NCBI GenBank assembly: GCA_003482695.1
Contig: DMYC01000416.1
Coordinates: 1-6,976, forward strand
DNA from: Clostridiales bacterium UBA8960
Lineage (GTDB): Bacteria > Bacillota > Clostridia > Peptostreptococcales > Acidaminobacteraceae
Length of the DNA stretch: 6,976 nt
Direction: 5' to 3'
The position numbers and the translations under genes were made by a program. The first letter of the stretch is position 1. Every line of letters starts with the position of its first letter. Under the pieces are notes generated by a model, which did not search any database, was not told where the DNA came from, and saw only the letters and a list, made by a program, of their open reading frames with translations. Below, in pieces: positions 6,274-6,976 of the stretch.

Positions 6274-6976
6274 CTATCTTACCAATAAAATCCGTTTTAA
6301 TAAAGGAGACATTGACAAAAAAGTTTCAATTTTTAATTTTGATTTTTTATAGACCATCTCTATTTCACCATTTTCATATGTCGAGAAATGTGAGATATGA
6401 TTGGCCCTAATCACATCTATTACATCGGCATTAGGAAAACTGTAACGTGTACCATGAGATGTAACGGCATAAGTTAGGCCATAGTCTTCGTATAATCGTT
6501 TGCTTAGCGACGTCTTTGAACCATGGTGTGGTGTTTTGATAAATGCAATTTTTTTTGACGGGTCATGAAACCGACTTAAAAGTACATCTATCATGCCTTT
6601 GCTTAGATCGCCTAAGAAGTAACCTATGTCGTCAGCATAATCCATTTTAACAATTAGTGTGTCATCATTTGGGTCGACATTTGAAAATGGCCCAACCAAA
6701 GGAATAATATCCAGCTGGAGCGTGTCCATAAAATTGAGAGACACCGGTTCAGAAACGACAACAAGGCTTTCTACACCCGATAAATCAAGACTCATGATTT
6801 TTTCATAGGTGGATGCATTGACGTATAGTTTTTTTACTTGCATCGAATGTACCAGTCCTTGAACACCGCCTATGTGATCATGATGAGCGTGCGATAGAAT
6901 AAGCACGTCAATTTTATGAATGCCTCTGCTTCTCAAGACTTGACTTGGACACACTTTGCCCTCTCCTGCATCAATC
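6274..6976 (-). CDS. comEC: ComEC, C-terminal metallo-beta-lactamase-like domain (partial, runs off right edge)
   Basis: ComEC is the membrane channel that takes up single-stranded DNA in transformation. Only the last 233 residues are here: the extracellular metallo-beta-lactamase-like domain, which has been proposed to degrade the non-transported strand. The open frame continues through the edge; the first visible residues, IDAG, match the usual domain start (iDtG). Metal-site motifs are HAHHDH (6874-6891), LGD, and PHHGSKTS. The end of the domain follows as SHGTRYSFPNADV. No membrane segments fall in this portion; the N-terminal OB-fold and Competence domains would lie beyond 6976. A GTG at 6954 is not a start, because the domain sequence continues upstream of it. 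The familiar His of the NRYGHP-type motif near the end is replaced by Phe (codon 6436-6438). comEC is followed immediately by holA, an order conserved in Bacillota, so the family call is strong. Confidence 0.92.
   Translation of the reverse strand, partial: IDAGEGKVCPSQVLRSRGIHKIDVLILSHAHHDHIGGVQGLVHSMQVKKLYVNASTYEKIMSLDLSGVESLVVVSEPVSLNFMDTLQLDIIPLVGPFSNVDPNDDTLIVKMDYADDIGYFLGDLSKGMIDVLLSRFHDPSKKIAFIKTPHHGSKTSLSKRLYEDYGLTYAVTSHGTRYSFPNADVIDVIRANHISHFSTYENGEIEMVYKKSKLKIETFLSMSPLLKRILLVR

Noticed and set aside
6952..6954. GTG at 6954 as the start of a small metallo-hydrolase gene
   Set aside because: The frame continues to the window edge and the upstream residues IDAGEGK match the start of the ComEC domain, so this is the tail of a longer protein.
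1..6976. Search for CRISPR arrays, IS elements, tRNA genes, phage genes or a novel defence system
   Set aside because: The window is almost fully occupied by conserved housekeeping genes with short intergenic gaps; no repeats, transposase or unexplained gene is present.

Overview
This window carries a compact block of housekeeping genes from a low-to-moderate G+C (about 40% by eye) Bacillota-type bacterium or a close relative such as an Acholeplasma-like or Erysipelotrichia-like lineage. Reading along the minus strand, the order is comEC (3' part) – holA – [rpsT, plus strand] – lepA – hemW – hrcA – grpE (5' part). As I recall it, this is the Bacillus subtilis order comEC-holA-rpsT-gpr-spoIIP-lepA-hemW-hrcA-grpE-dnaK. 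Here the sporulation genes gpr and spoIIP, which sit between rpsT and lepA in spore formers, are absent. That suggests a non-sporulating lineage, but the genus cannot be fixed from this sequence. All intact genes end in TAA or TAG, and the two tryptophan codons I checked are TGG.

Right part (5241-6976): the metallo-hydrolase C-terminus of the DNA-uptake protein ComEC runs off the right edge. It is followed 16 nt later by holA (DNA polymerase III delta, the clamp-loader wrench), evidently in the same transcript. holA converges on rpsT (ribosomal protein S20, plus strand). The 157 bp between them holds a terminator hairpin and, directly beside it, a perfect 24-bp AT-rich palindrome.

Middle (2747-4811): rpsT and lepA (elongation factor 4) diverge from two near-consensus sigma-A promoters whose -35 boxes are separated by 31 bp of AT-rich DNA. 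lepA ends at a hairpin with a U-tract that abuts the ribosome binding site of hemW (radical-SAM heme chaperone).

Left part (1-1590): hrcA has its own strong promoter, followed immediately by a perfect CIRCE operator, the binding site of HrcA itself. grpE follows 22-64 nt after hrcA, depending on its start, and continues off the left edge, presumably toward dnaK/dnaJ. This is the classic autoregulated class I heat-shock operon.

I found no mobile element, CRISPR array, tRNA, rRNA or novel multi-gene system. The points worth a second look are regulatory: the CIRCE/SD arrangement, the lepA-hemW terminator that could compete with the hemW SD, the hairpin in the lepA leader, and the palindrome next to the rpsT terminator.
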